Shown here: piece after piece, positions 1 to 10,022 of the stretch
How the letters are laid out: each line of letters begins with the position of its first letter
How positions within the stretch are numbered: the stretch's first letter is position 1
NCBI RefSeq assembly: GCF_000513095.1
Contig: NZ_BAUT01000008.1
Span: forward strand, 1 to 64,000
Length of the DNA: 64,000 bases
Origin: Halalkalibacter wakoensis JCM 9140
GTDB taxonomy: Bacteria > Bacillota > Bacilli > Bacillales > Bacillaceae_D
Reading direction: 5' to 3'
Position numbers and translations under genes: made by a program
Notes under the pieces: generated by a model
The model's input: only the letters and a program-made list of their open reading frames with translations
Told to the model about the DNA's origin: nothing
Databases searched by the model: none

Positions 1-25
1 GGCAAGGGGAAATGTGGTAAACAAA

Positions 26-62
26 AAAGGTGCGGCACAAATTCTCCATTGTGCCACACCTA
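26..62 (-). terminator. Terminator of GerMN lipoprotein gene
   Basis: An inverted repeat of the type GGTGTGGCACAA/TTGTGCCGCACC, followed on the minus strand by a run of six T, lies just downstream of the minus-strand lipoprotein gene. Confidence 0.75.
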
Positions 63-85
63 GTGTAATTAGTTCATGCGAAATA

Positions 86-754
86 CTAACGCTTCTCATA
101 GTCTTCAGGATTTTCAGCTACTACCGGAACACTTGTATCAACATGTCCAAAAAGTTCTGAATGAATTTCTCCGTTCACTAAAATTTGAGTTTCGTTGAAA
201 CCGAATTGCTTCATTGCCATAGCGATTTGTTGCAATAGCATAAATTCAGTACCAGATCCAACATTCGCTTCTAGCAATTCATTCGAAAATGATACATGAG
301 CGACGCCTTCTTTTTCTTCAACAGATTGTACGTGAACCCCATCTGGTAAAAGAGAGACTAGACCTTCTTCAGTAGGGCCACTAACCCATGCTTCAATCGT
401 TGCTTTAAATAGCTCTTCATCACTTACCTCAAGTTGACGTTCAACTCGGTACATGTCCATTACTTGGTCGTCAGAAAAAACAAGTTCAATCGGAGTCACA
501 GTTACTTCTTCCTTCACTTCAGTTTCATCAGTAGGAACTTCATCTTGAGACTCGCTCTCCTCTGCTTCTCCTGTTTCTCCCTCATTATCTACATCTTCAT
601 GCACTTCTTCTTGTTCTTCATCTAACTCTGTATGTTCATCATTTTCCACTTCATCAGCTACTTGCTGATCTCCATTACTAGCTGTGCCTTGTCCACACGC
701 GCCAAGAAAAAGGATGAAGAAGGCTAATATGACGTACATTCCGTTTTTTTTCAT
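86..754 (-). CDS. GerMN-domain lipoprotein
   Basis: This 222-residue exported lipoprotein has a signal peptide ending in the lipobox LGAC, so Cys20 would be lipidated. A very acidic Glu/Asp-rich linker follows (about residues 28-80). The C-terminal part, about 90-215, resembles the GerMN (sporulation/germination) domain: a predicted strand-helix-strand fold with the text VSGPTEEGLVSLLPDG and a late NGEIHSELFGHVD. GerMN proteins sit outside the membrane, and the best known member is GerM of sporulation and germination. The exact role here is unknown. It is transcribed alone and has its own terminator. Confidence 0.8.
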   Translation of the reverse strand: MKKNGMYVILAFFILFLGACGQGTASNGDQQVADEVENDEHTELDEEQEEVHEDVDNEGETGEAEESESQDEVPTDETEVKEEVTVTPIELVFSDDQVMDMYRVERQLEVSDEELFKATIEAWVSGPTEEGLVSLLPDGVHVQSVEEKEGVAHVSFSNELLEANVGSGTEFMLLQQIAMAMKQFGFNETQILVNGEIHSELFGHVDTSVPVVAENPEDYEKR

Positions 755-961
755 GGTTCATTCCCCCTTATTTCTCGTTCCTAAAAAGCTATCACTTAAA
801 TTCTACATGATTCATGTTGAAATTCAATGACTAATTTCGACATGAATGCATCGAGGTACAATCATGTTAGGGTAGTGTAAATATTTTAATTGTTAAGAGG
901 AGAAGAAAACGAAAGAAAATGGTACAATAAAGGGAAGATTTGTAAGAGAGGATTTTTGCTG

Positions 962-2047
962 ATGCCACAAACAAAAGCGTTCCGAATTGGTTACGGAATT
1001 GTATTGCTATTCATTATTATCTACTTAGGTTCATTAATTGATTGGGTGTTCCGACCACTTGTTGTGTTGGTGCAAACGTTATTTGCGCCTATTATTTTGG
1101 CAGGAGTTCTTTATTATTTGCTCCGTCCATTTGTCAATTTATTATCATTACGGCTACCAAGGTCTGTGTCAATCCTCATTCTTTACCTTACGGCTATTGG
1201 GGTCTTAACAGCTCTGTTCTTTATTATCGGTCCGGAGTTACAAAAGCAGTTTCACAGTTTTACAAGAAACATGCCGATTTTTATTAATGAAATTCGTGAT
1301 ATTTTTATTAACCTACAGGCAAATGAGTATGTATCGCGTTTCCAAGAAGGAGAGCAGTTTTCAATAGAGGAACTATCGATTGAGTTCGCAAACTACTTAA
1401 ATAACTTGGTTTCAAACTTAGGGCATAACATAGCAAGCTTTATTGGGTTTGTGGCAAATGCCTTAATTATTATCGTGATTATTCCATTTGTGTTATTTTA
1501 TATGTTAAAAGAAGGTGAAAAGGCACCAAATCAGCTTTTAAGGTTGTTACCTGAAAAAAGACAAAATGAAGGAAGAGAAGTATTAAAAGCGATGGATGTT
1601 GCCCTAAGCTCCTATATCCAAGGTCAAATTCTCGTCAGCATTTGTGTGGGGATACTCGCCTATATTGCCTTCTTAATTATAGGACTTGATTATCCATTAG
1701 TCCTTGCACTTGTTGCAATGTTTACGAACGTGATTCCTTTTATCGGACCATGGATTGGAACGATTCCTGCTGTTATTGTTGGATTCTTGCACTCGCCTTT
1801 AATGGCATTAATTGTTATTATAGCTGTTGTGATTGTCCAACAAATTGAAAGCAATTTAATTTCTCCACAAATTATGGGTAGAAAACTGCAAATTCATCCA
1901 TTAACCATTATCTTTTTGCTTTTAGTTGCAAGTAGATTTGCTGGATTACTTGGGCTGCTTATCGCTGTACCAACGTATGCAGTCTGCAAAGTATTGGTTT
2001 TACACATTTATCGTTTATGGTTGTTAAGGCATACAACGATTGATTAA
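962..2047 (+). CDS. AI-2E family transporter (YueF/YubA/YrrI type)
   Basis: This is a polytopic membrane protein of 361 residues with two N-terminal membrane segments, a long soluble stretch (about 95-160) and a cluster of C-terminal membrane segments that includes PFIGPWIGTIPAVIVGFLHS. This layout is typical of the AI-2E transporter superfamily, whose members have been linked to autoinducer-2 export or Na+/H+ antiport. Substrate cannot be told from sequence. The ATG at 962 is preferred over an upstream in-frame codon because AGAGAGGA stands nine bases before it. It is followed closely by a rhodanese gene. Confidence 0.8.
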   Translation: MPQTKAFRIGYGIVLLFIIIYLGSLIDWVFRPLVVLVQTLFAPIILAGVLYYLLRPFVNLLSLRLPRSVSILILYLTAIGVLTALFFIIGPELQKQFHSFTRNMPIFINEIRDIFINLQANEYVSRFQEGEQFSIEELSIEFANYLNNLVSNLGHNIASFIGFVANALIIIVIIPFVLFYMLKEGEKAPNQLLRLLPEKRQNEGREVLKAMDVALSSYIQGQILVSICVGILAYIAFLIIGLDYPLVLALVAMFTNVIPFIGPWIGTIPAVIVGFLHSPLMALIVIIAVVIVQQIESNLISPQIMGRKLQIHPLTIIFLLLVASRFAGLLGLLIAVPTYAVCKVLVLHIYRLWLLRHTTID

Positions 2048-2092
2048 ATTCATGTATGATGGAAAGTGGAATAAACTAAATGAGGTGACGAC

Positions 2093-2461
2093 GTGGCATT
2101 TGAACAAGATGGGATTAAACAAGTGGAAGTAGAAGAATTAAAGGAACTTGTCAAAAATAATGTCAAAGATCCAGTTATTATTGATGTAAGGGAAATTGAA
2201 GAGTATGAAGAAGCTCATATTCCTGGGCTTCCGTTGATTCCTATGCAGACCATTCCAATGGTTATGGATCAGTTAGATAAGGAACAGGCTTATGTGTTTG
2301 TATGTCGAAGTGGAAGTCGAAGTCAAAATGTTGCTCTTTATTTGCAAAATCAAGGATTTCAAAACGTGCAAAACTACTATGGTGGAATGCTCGCATGGGA
2401 CGGGGAAGTAAGCTCAGGACCAGAATGGATTGTAAAGGACGTTAAGGAATTGAAAGCATGA
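2093..2461 (+). CDS. Rhodanese-like domain protein
   Basis: A single-domain rhodanese of 122 residues. The active-site loop CRSGSRS begins with Cys71, the residue that would carry persulfide sulfur, and the upstream IIDVRE and EEAHIPG motifs are typical. Such proteins accept or pass on sulfane sulfur, or act in thiol chemistry; the partner is not shown. Translation starts at GTG 2093 behind GAGGTG. A strong terminator follows. Confidence 0.85.
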   Translation: MAFEQDGIKQVEVEELKELVKNNVKDPVIIDVREIEEYEEAHIPGLPLIPMQTIPMVMDQLDKEQAYVFVCRSGSRSQNVALYLQNQGFQNVQNYYGGMLAWDGEVSSGPEWIVKDVKELKA

Positions 2462-2464
2462 CGG

Positions 2465-2503
2465 GAAGATCCCAAAAGGTGATAAAAACCTTTTGGGATC
2501 TTC
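2465..2503. terminator. Bidirectional terminator
   Basis: A 15-bp perfect stem (GAAGATCCCAAAAGG and its complement, loop of nine) separates two convergent genes, with a T-rich tail on the plus side. Confidence 0.85.
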
Positions 2504-2507
2504 TTTT

Positions 2508-2639
2508 CTATAAGTGATCTGTTTTTTTAGAATAACTATGTTTGCCGTGTTCAGCATTAACATGAGCTTGCTCGTTTTTTTGACGGTTTAATGCATTGTT
2601 ATCTTTTTTCTTTTTGTTGTTATCACCAGTACGTGACAT
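2508..2639 (-). CDS. Small DUF3941-like protein
   Basis: A 43-residue, very hydrophilic protein starts MSRTGDNNKKKKDNN and ends in SYSKKTDHL. The ending and composition match the short DUF3941 family of Bacillus, whose function is unknown. An AGAGGTG ribosome binding site lies eight bases before the ATG. It has its own terminator, shared with the convergent rhodanese gene. Confidence 0.7.
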   Translation of the reverse strand: MSRTGDNNKKKKDNNALNRQKNEQAHVNAEHGKHSYSKKTDHL

Positions 2640-2880
2640 GAGAACATCACCTCTTTCGTTAAGTTTCATTTTATAGAATGTCCGATTAAGTGAAGGTTAT
2701 GAAAGAGAGCAAGGAAAGAAAGGGATAATTTTAGCTCTTGAAACACTAAACGCCGTGTGGAGTCATTAAGGCTTGTTAGAGGAGCTTTCAAGTGGCTTTC
2801 GTTGGCCTCCTAAAAATGAGATGTTTAGTTCTAAATAGTACGGGTAAAGAATCATAACAATAAAAAAAGGTGGGATAACA

Positions 2881-3153
2881 ATGGCAAAGAAATCGATCAT
2901 TGCTAGCGTAGCTACCGCTGCATGCGCAACGACAGTCTTAGCTGGGAATAAGCGTGTCAGAACGAAATTGCAACGAATGTACCGAAGAATGTATACAAAG
3001 TGGATAAGGGATCCGAAAAAAGAATCCAATGAGCAGCACTTAAAGATAGGACATTCACATCCACATGATTATGAAGATAATAAAATGGTTGGAGAAGGAG
3101 CTTTAACGAGTATTCAACATTATAATGATCAGCAACAAAAGAGCCATCGGTAA
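2881..3153 (+). CDS. Small basic hypothetical protein
   Basis: I do not recognise this 90-residue protein. The first 22 residues are hydrophobic and alanine-rich (MAKKSIIASVATAACATTV), compatible with a signal or anchor. The middle is strongly basic (about 23-50), and the C-terminus is His/Asp/Asn-rich. A good ribosome binding site (AAAGGTGGGATAACA) precedes the ATG, and a terminator hairpin overlaps the stop, so it looks like a real single-gene unit. Confidence 0.6.
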   Translation: MAKKSIIASVATAACATTVLAGNKRVRTKLQRMYRRMYTKWIRDPKKESNEQHLKIGHSHPHDYEDNKMVGEGALTSIQHYNDQQQKSHR

Positions 3154-3166
3154 CGGTGGCTCTTTT
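3137..3166 (+). terminator. Terminator overlapping stop codon
   Basis: The stem AAAAGAGCCATCG...CGGTGGCTCTTTT contains the stop codon of the preceding gene in its loop. Confidence 0.75.
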
Positions 3167-3272
3167 GCTATAGGTGAATAAAACTTGTTTCCTGTGTAAG
3201 TTTTTGGTAAAGTGAATTGGAAAAAATGGACATACTATATTAAGGTAAATTGTTAAATAAAAGGATGGAGTT

Positions 3273-4058
3273 ATGATGATTACGATAAAAAATGAAACGA
3301 TCGCACAAGTTCCTTCGTTACATGTTGTAAAGGATACATTGCGAAATGAACAATCAACACCTACAATCTTTTTCTTTCATGGATTTACTAGCGCGAAAGA
3401 GAACAATTTACACGTTGCTTATTTATTAGCACAAAAAGGGTTTCGAGTTTTCTTGCCTGATGCCCTGTATCATGGGGAAAGAGAGATCGAACAACATTCA
3501 GAGAACAGAGATCTAGCTTTCTGGGAGATTATTTTAACGTCTATACAAGAGCTAGATGCAATGAGATCGGAACTCAAGGAAAAAGGTTTGCTATGTGAGG
3601 ACAAATTAGGTGTTATCGGAACGTCGATGGGTGCGATCACCATGTTTGGAGCTTTGACACAATATCCGTGGATTAAGACGGCCGTGTCATTTATGGGAAC
3701 AGCTTACTATGAAACATTTGCGTACGGACTATTAGAAACAGCGCAAAGAAGAGGGCTATTGGTGGAAGAGAGCCTGCAGGAAGACATGTTAAAAAAGATA
3801 AAGCCATTTGATTTATCAAAGCAATTAGATAAACTGGATGGAAGGCCTTTGTTTATGTGGCACGGGAAAGCAGATGAAGTAGTTCCATATCCATTGTCTG
3901 AACAATTTTATAACGAGCTGACAACAACGTATAAACAAACACCAGACAATCTGCAGTTTATGGCAGAAGAAAAAGTTGGGCATAAAGTATCACGGACAGC
4001 CGTACTCAAGTCAATTGATTGGTTTGAGCAACACCTAAAAACGAAGGTTTCATCTTAA
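3273..4058 (+). CDS. Alpha/beta-hydrolase, YitV-like
   Basis: A 261-residue cytoplasmic serine hydrolase. FFHGFTS near residue 34 is the oxyanion-side motif, GTSMGA places the nucleophile at Ser118, and GKADEVVP and VGHKVS supply the likely acid and histidine. It resembles YitV and other dienelactone-hydrolase-like esterases; the substrate is unknown. Two adjacent ATG codons (3273 and 3276) are both possible starts behind AAGGATGGAG. The next gene starts three bases after the stop, so the two are probably co-transcribed, and both have relatives near argC in B. subtilis. Confidence 0.8.
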   Translation: MMITIKNETIAQVPSLHVVKDTLRNEQSTPTIFFFHGFTSAKENNLHVAYLLAQKGFRVFLPDALYHGEREIEQHSENRDLAFWEIILTSIQELDAMRSELKEKGLLCEDKLGVIGTSMGAITMFGALTQYPWIKTAVSFMGTAYYETFAYGLLETAQRRGLLVEESLQEDMLKKIKPFDLSKQLDKLDGRPLFMWHGKADEVVPYPLSEQFYNELTTTYKQTPDNLQFMAEEKVGHKVSRTAVLKSIDWFEQHLKTKVSS

Positions 4059-4061
4059 TCA

Positions 4062-4895
4062 ATGAAAGCTAGAACCTTACAAGAAGTAAAAACGATTGTT
4101 GCAGTTGTTGTCGGTGCTTTTTTTCTAGCGGTAGGGCTAAATTTCTTTCTCATACCTGCCAATGTATTTGCAAGCGGCTTTACTGGGGTCGCTCAATTAT
4201 TAGCCACGGTAATCCCTCTTTCAACAGGGATTATGCTCTTTCTATTAAACATACCTGTGGCAATTTTAGGCTGGTTGAAGATTGGCAAGGGTTTTACCAT
4301 TTATAGTTTTGTGAATGTAGTATTAACAACTTTTTTCCTAGAAGTCTTGCCAGTTTGGGCTTTTTCTCCAGATATTTTGCTAAATGCTGTATTTGGTGGT
4401 GTCATTTTGGCATTTGGAGCTGGTATAACTTTGAAATATGGAGCTTCCTCTGGCGGACTTGATATTATTGCGTTAATATTATCAAGAGTAAGTGATCGTC
4501 CAGTCGGCGTTTACTTTCTTGTCTTAAATAGTATTATAGTTATAACAGCTGGATTGTTGTTTGATCCTGAACAAGCTCTTTATACGCTTGTTGCACTATA
4601 TGTATCATCTAGAGTCATTGATGCCATCTACACTCGTCATGTAAAGTTAACGGCGATGATTGTTACGAAGCAGGCAGAAAGTCTACGAAAAGCCATACAT
4701 GAACAAGTAACAAGAGGAATTACGAGAATTCCAGCAAAGGGTGGCTACACAGCTGATGATAAAGAAATATTAATGATCGTGATTACACGATATGAACTAT
4801 ATCAATTAAAGAAAGTTATTCAAGAGGTCGACCCATCTGCATTTACAAATATTGTTGAGACAGCTGGGATATTCGGATTTTTCCGAAAAGAATAA
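4062..4895 (+). CDS. YitT-family membrane protein (DUF161/DUF2179)
   Basis: This 277-residue protein has five or six membrane segments up to about residue 170 with the family text NVFASGFTGVAQLL and YGASSGGLDIIAL. A soluble C-terminal DUF2179 domain follows, containing TRGITRIPAKGGYT. Several paralogs of this kind occur in most Bacillus genomes and their transport role is unproven. The weak ribosome binding site and three-base gap to the hydrolase suggest coupled translation. Confidence 0.85.
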   Translation: MKARTLQEVKTIVAVVVGAFFLAVGLNFFLIPANVFASGFTGVAQLLATVIPLSTGIMLFLLNIPVAILGWLKIGKGFTIYSFVNVVLTTFFLEVLPVWAFSPDILLNAVFGGVILAFGAGITLKYGASSGGLDIIALILSRVSDRPVGVYFLVLNSIIVITAGLLFDPEQALYTLVALYVSSRVIDAIYTRHVKLTAMIVTKQAESLRKAIHEQVTRGITRIPAKGGYTADDKEILMIVITRYELYQLKKVIQEVDPSAFTNIVETAGIFGFFRKE

Positions 4896-4908
4896 AGAGG
4901 TGAACACG

Positions 4909-5391
4909 ATGAAAAAGTGGGGATGGTTAGTTTTAATTACTGCTCTTCTTTTGCTTAGTGCATGTGGCCAAGGAGTCAATGCACCTGTAACAGGGGAAGG
5001 AGATGAAGATATGTCTAATTCTAAATGGGATTTTTCAGCAGAAGTTGATCAGCACGATACTCATTTGCTTGTGTCGATGATCGTGAAAAACAATCAAGAG
5101 ACACAAGCAACGATTGATTTCTCTTCTGGACAGAAATATGAGATTGTGTTTATAGATCAGGATGGAAATGAAGTGTATCGTTATTCAGATGGAAGAATGT
5201 TTACAATGGCACTTGTACATGAGTCGTTTGAACCAGGTGAAACGATGACGTTTGAGGAAGAAATTGCTCTTGAAGACATTCCAAAAGGTGTTTACACAGT
5301 AGAAGTTCAACTTGTATTGGCAGCTATTGATGGGGAAGAATGGACTGAGGATGGCACATTTGTCCAACAAGTTGAGTTTGAAGTAAAGTAA
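4909..5391 (+). CDS. BsuPI-domain lipoprotein
   Basis: A secreted lipoprotein of 160 residues with the lipobox LLLSACG. The mature part has an immunoglobulin-like fold pattern with IDFSSGQKYEIVFID and YRYSDGRMF, the hallmark of the BsuPI family, named after the intracellular proteinase inhibitor of B. subtilis. Whether this membrane-bound version inhibits a protease is not known. The ATG at 4909 follows AAAGAGGTGA; the longer in-frame extension upstream overlaps the previous gene and is unlikely. Confidence 0.75.
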   Translation: MKKWGWLVLITALLLLSACGQGVNAPVTGEGDEDMSNSKWDFSAEVDQHDTHLLVSMIVKNNQETQATIDFSSGQKYEIVFIDQDGNEVYRYSDGRMFTMALVHESFEPGETMTFEEEIALEDIPKGVYTVEVQLVLAAIDGEEWTEDGTFVQQVEFEVK

Positions 5392-5401
5392 TCTCATAAA
5401 G

Positions 5402-5434
5402 AAAAGACGAAGATCCATTTGATCTTCGTCTTTT
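5402..5434. terminator. Terminator between convergent genes
   Basis: A 14-bp stem, AAAAGACGAAGATC with its complement, loop CATTT, followed by a T run. Confidence 0.8.
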
Positions 5435-5458
5435 TTATCTTCATAAAGCGAAGAGGCC

Positions 5459-5617
5459 TTATTCCTGCCATTTCCTTTTCGCTTCCTCTTGAATCGCTGT
5501 TTTTAATGTTTCATATGGTTGGTTGTCTGTTTTCTCAATTGAAGGTATTGGATTATGCTCGACATCCACTTCTTTTCCATACCAAAATGTAAAATCGGTT
5601 TTCTTTTGAGATTTCAA
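5459..5617 (-). CDS. Small hypothetical protein coupled to helicase
   Basis: A 52-residue reading frame starts at TTG, whose ribosome binding site (AAGGAG) is formed by the last codons of the helicase gene upstream. The protein begins MKSQKKTDFTFWYGKEV and ends in a charged helix, QEEAKRKWQE. I do not recognise the family. The tight coupling and clean coding character suggest that it is real and co-expressed with the helicase. Confidence 0.5.
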   Translation of the reverse strand: MKSQKKTDFTFWYGKEVDVEHNPIPSIEKTDNQPYETLKTAIQEEAKRKWQE

Positions 5618-5623
5618 AACAAG

Positions 5624-8619
5624 TTACTCCTTCGCTGAGGTTGTGAGTTGAATCAGTTCAATAATTTCCTCATTTGATAATTCGGTTACCCGCTGTTCAC
5701 CTGCTGCTAATATTTGGTCAGCTAGCTCTTGTTTTTTTTGCAGCATTCGATCGATTCGTTCTTCGAGTGTACCTGTTGTCACAAGCTTATGGACGCTTAC
5801 ATCTTTTGTTTGCCCTATCCGATAAGCGCGGTCTGTCGCTTGATTTTCAACAGCTGGATTCCACCATCGGTCATAGTGAATGACGTTCGTTGCCGAAGTT
5901 AAATTTAACCCGACCCCACCAGCTTTCAACGAAAGAACAAAAAAGTGAATATTTGGGTCCTCTTGAAACGATTGTATCGCTTCTTGTCGCTTCGCTCGAG
6001 TTAAACTTCCATGAAGAAAAGGAACCGTTTGTTCAAATTTCTCTTGGAGGGCATGTACGATTAAAGATCCCATTTCTTTATATTGGGAGAAGATTAGAAC
6101 TTTCTCTTCTTTTTCAATTAATTCATCAATCAATCTCATGAAAACATCCCATTTTCCAGAATCATGATGTGAAATGGAACGTTCCTTTAAGAAATGAGCT
6201 GGATGGTTACAGATTTGCTTCAACTTCGTCAGACTTCTTAAAATGAGCGCGCGTCTCTCAAATGCCGTCACTTCTGCTAACTTATTCACGATATCATCAA
6301 CAACCGCTTGATAAAGGGCAGCTTGTTCAACAGACAAATGAACAGGATGAACAATTTCCTGCTTTTTTGGTAGACCAAGTTGTAAGGTTTGATCTGATTT
6401 TTTTCGCCTAAGAATAAGCGGGTGAATTAATTTCTGCAGTTTTTCCAATTGCTTTTTATCAAGATCACGTTCAATCGGTTTGATAAAATTGTTCTGAAAA
6501 TCTGTATAAGTCCCTAAATAAGTAGGGTTTAATACATCGAGTAAGGACCAAAGCTCTCTTAACCGGTTTTCGATCGGTGTTCCGGTCAGTGCAATTCGGT
6601 GAGTAGCTTTCAGTTTCTTAATCACTCTTCTTTGCTTTGTTTCAACATTCTTAATATGCTGTGCCTCATCAAGTACAAGTCCATTCCACGTTATGTTCTG
6701 AAACAGATTAGTGTCTCGGACAACCAATTGGTACGACGTAATAATGAGATCCCAATCAGATGTTTGTAACTGTGATTCATCTAACCGAGTCGGACCATGA
6801 TGGACAAACACTCTTAATGAAGGGGCAAACTGTTCACACTCTTGTACCCAATTGTATAAAAGAGATGTCGGACAGACGAGTAAGAACGGTTTTTTACTTT
6901 CACCAGCTTCTTGTTGGCGATTGTGGACATAGAGCATATAGCAATCGTCTGTATCGATTTTCCAAGACCCATATCATCCGCAAGACAGCCACCAAACCCT
7001 GTTCTTCGTAAATGTGCAAGCCAGGAAACACCCTCTTGTTGATAGGGACGAAGCTCCCCATTTAACGTATCGGGAATATCTATTAACGTGGGAGAGGATG
7101 TGTATAGTTCTTGAATTGACTTCGTTAACTCTTCTCCCCACGTAACATCAATATCAATATCTGTTTCAAAGTCATCTTCATCGTCTAACTGGTCAAGGCG
7201 CCAAGCTTCTAAAAAGGAAGTTCCTTGTTCGATACGTTCTAAATAATCGAGTAGCTTATCTGCTAAAGAGCGGTCCCATGACATCCATTCTCCATTTGCA
7301 TATAAGAATGGTCTTTTTCCATCAACGAATTCCTCAAATTCTTTTTTGCTTATTTTTTGATCACCTAAAGCAAGATCATAAGTAAATGACGCAACACTTT
7401 GCCAATCAAGAAGAGGTTCGCTTGAAGCGCTCTTTGTGTTTAATTCGTTCATATTAAGCTTTACGCGTGGCTTCTTTTTCTCAGTCATCCATTTAGGAAC
7501 AATTAAATGAAAGCCTGCTTGTTCTAATTCATCATCCGAATTTGTAAATAAGTCATACGCTTCATCTGACTGTAACGAAAGAGTAGGAGCAGATATACGT
7601 AAAGGTCGTAACACATCTAATTCATCTTGAGCTTTCTTTAAATCTATTTTTAATTGAGCAATAGGATTTTCACGCCAAGGATGTTCTCCTTTTTCTAATT
7701 GATCCATGTTAACCATAAGAGAAGGTTGCTTCCGATCCACCATGCAGAGTGACACTTTCCAAAGACCATCTTTTGTTTCTGGCTCCTGAAGTGCTAACCC
7801 TGATAAAAAAGGCTTTGACTGCAATAATCCAATCTTTTGTTGAAATCGTTTTGTTGTAAGAGCTGAATCAACTTTTCCAGATTCGTTCAGTTTTTCAATA
7901 AGTGGCTGAAATGTTTCGTTGATCGATAATTGCCAGTCGACATATGCCTTATGAACAGAAGGTTTCTGTAATATAGAACGAACCATCGTGTCGCATAATT
8001 GAATGACTAAATTTTCTAGGTCACTAGCAGCGGTAATTGTTTTTGATTGATGCTGAATGTAGCTTGTATTTTCACGTACCATCCTCCCAGAGAGTGGAAT
8101 ATACTCTAACCAAGAATCATACGGGAAGTTTTCAATATGCCACTGCCCAGAAGCGGTGGGTGAGAAGCAACCTTCAATAATGAATTGTTGGATTGTTTCA
8201 AAGAGATCCATCCATTTTACTAAATCAGGTGCAAGTTCTAGTTGGCTTTCCTTTTTCCATGATTGAAGTAACGGAAAATAAGAAACAAGCTCTTCAATTG
8301 AAAGAACAAGACCTTCTAGAGGAAACGAGTATTGTGTCATTGATTCTTGCGCTTGGTATACAGTTATTTCTCCAGCTAGTGATTGGTATACTCTAGATTT
8401 TATGGGAACGTCAATGATCGCCTTATCGGTTTCAACGAATGTTCCGAAATAAGAGATTTGATCAAATTGAAACAAACGTAGCTTTAATTCAAAGGGTGAG
8501 TACAAAAAAGGATATTGAAAATTGACGATTTGGTCAAAGCGAGAGGAGGGAGGACGCTCCCCCCAAATGAAAAACGTTTCATTTAACCATCCACCGTGTA
8601 CGATGATATTAGTAGCCAA
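5624..8619 (-). pseudogene. SNF2-family helicase (YwqA-like), apparent frameshift
   Basis: Two overlapping frames together encode one SNF2/Rad54-like ATPase of about 998 residues. The first part (TTG start at 8619) carries a long N-terminal region and ends with Walker A DDMGLGKSIQT. The second part, from about 6937, carries DEAQ, ALTGTPIENRL, SLKAGGVGLNL and NQATDRAYRIGQ. The frames meet near 6937-6945, where one base seems to be missing; adding it makes the length an exact multiple of three. SNF2 proteins move along duplex DNA. It overlaps the upstream YwqB-like gene by 11 bases. The break may be sequencing error rather than true decay. Confidence 0.85.
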
Positions 8620-9871
8620 TTCGCTTCAACTCCTCGCCGAACGCTCGGTACGTTCGGTACATTTTCTTTAGTTTGTCTACATAAATAAAGAATTGCTTTT
8701 TGTCTTCTTCCGTTCTATATAACTCTTGTAGTTCTTTTAAGTATAGAGCAGCTTTCTCATAATAAATGCGGGACTTCTTTTCAACGAGTCTCACAACATA
8801 TTGATGGTAAACAGGTCTCGCCATTGTTACATCATGAGACTTAATCGCTTTAAGCAAATCAGATTTTTCTTCACGTAACTTAAGCGGATCTTGTTCATAA
8901 TTTAATAAGTATTTCACGGCTAACTCATATTTCTTGTATGTGAGTAAAAGCTTTTCATATGTTTTAGCCGCTTCTAGTTGGTGCAGACGTACTTCTAGTT
9001 CTGGCAATATTTTTTCAAGCAGTTGCAATTGCTCTTCTTTTGATAGGTGTTTACTATACATTTGAAAGCGATGGAAATTTGGTGATAAAAGCCACCTTTC
9101 CCATAGCAATTGTTGTTCTTTTGAACTAACGGGAATAGCCGAAGTCATTTCATCGAAAAATCTCTGTAAAGAACCGAAATGTCCATTCTTCTTATTTGGA
9201 AATAAAGCATGAAACCATTGCTTCATCGTCCGCCATCTTTCTCGCTTGCTTAAAAGGCGAAAGTGGGAGGAAAGTTCTGATTCCTTCCATTGAACACTTT
9301 GTTTTTGTAAAACGGTTAAAGCAGTCATTTCTTTTCCTGCCAATAAGGCAACATAGCTATAAAGTAAAGCGACATCTTTGGAACACTGGTCAACATTTAT
9401 ATCACTTGTTAATCGTTTGTAAATCATTTCAATATGCTCGGTTTCAATCTCGTACATAAGATCAAGAAGCAACTCTGACCATGGTGCTTTTTGATCTTCT
9501 TGCTCGTTTAAGACGGTTGATAGAAGATGACGTAAAAACCGTTGATAATCTTTTGACTGAAGTTCAGATAAGTGCTGTTTAATTTCAGTACTCATGGACT
9601 GAAAGAAGTACGTAAATCTACGTTGGTATTCTTCATAATGGTTTTTGCGTTTTGAAAGAGAATAAATACCAAACATATACAATAGAAGGGACATTACCTG
9701 GTTCCCATTTTGAACTTTTGAAATTCTAATTTTTGCATCACTAACAACTTGCTCAAGGTTACGGTTGGTTACGTATCTTGATGCCGTAAGTAATTGGTAA
9801 GAATGGGTGATATCTTGTTCAATTTCAAGATACAAATCTGGTTCATCCTGAAAAAGTGAGCTATTCTTCAT
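8609..9871 (-). CDS. YwqB-like protein lacking the SWIM finger
   Basis: This 420-residue, helix-rich soluble protein precedes and overlaps the SNF2 gene, the position held by the SWIM zinc-finger gene ywqB next to ywqA. Its C-terminal end (TYRAFGEELKRIGY) and overall repeat-like helical make-up suit the C-terminal region of that family. No CxC...CxH SWIM motif is present, and the upstream DNA holds only the azlD terminator, so the N-terminal finger appears to be absent. The ATG at 9871 follows GAGGTAAAGCTT. Assignment rests mainly on context. Confidence 0.55.
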   Translation of the reverse strand: MKNSSLFQDEPDLYLEIEQDITHSYQLLTASRYVTNRNLEQVVSDAKIRISKVQNGNQVMSLLLYMFGIYSLSKRKNHYEEYQRRFTYFFQSMSTEIKQHLSELQSKDYQRFLRHLLSTVLNEQEDQKAPWSELLLDLMYEIETEHIEMIYKRLTSDINVDQCSKDVALLYSYVALLAGKEMTALTVLQKQSVQWKESELSSHFRLLSKRERWRTMKQWFHALFPNKKNGHFGSLQRFFDEMTSAIPVSSKEQQLLWERWLLSPNFHRFQMYSKHLSKEEQLQLLEKILPELEVRLHQLEAAKTYEKLLLTYKKYELAVKYLLNYEQDPLKLREEKSDLLKAIKSHDVTMARPVYHQYVVRLVEKKSRIYYEKAALYLKELQELYRTEEDKKQFFIYVDKLKKMYRTYRAFGEELKRIGY

Positions 9872-9981
9872 AAGCTTTACCTCTTTTTTAGAAAATTCCA
9901 TTCTTTCATTGTATCTTTTTCGAGTGAAGAAAGAAAGGGAATAGCCGATTTATTGGAAAACTTATTGCAAATCAAAGAAAA

Positions 9982-10012
9982 AAGGTGCCTACATAAAAAC
10001 GTAGAACACCTT
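9982..10012 (-). terminator. azlCD terminator
   Basis: An imperfect stem, AAGGTGCCTAC/GTAGAACACCTT, is followed on the minus strand by six T. Confidence 0.6.
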
Positions 10013-10022
10013 AAAACCACTA

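Noticed and set aside
2766-3029. 87-codon minus-strand open frame
   Set aside because: It is antisense to the small basic gene at 2881, which has a proper ribosome site and terminator.
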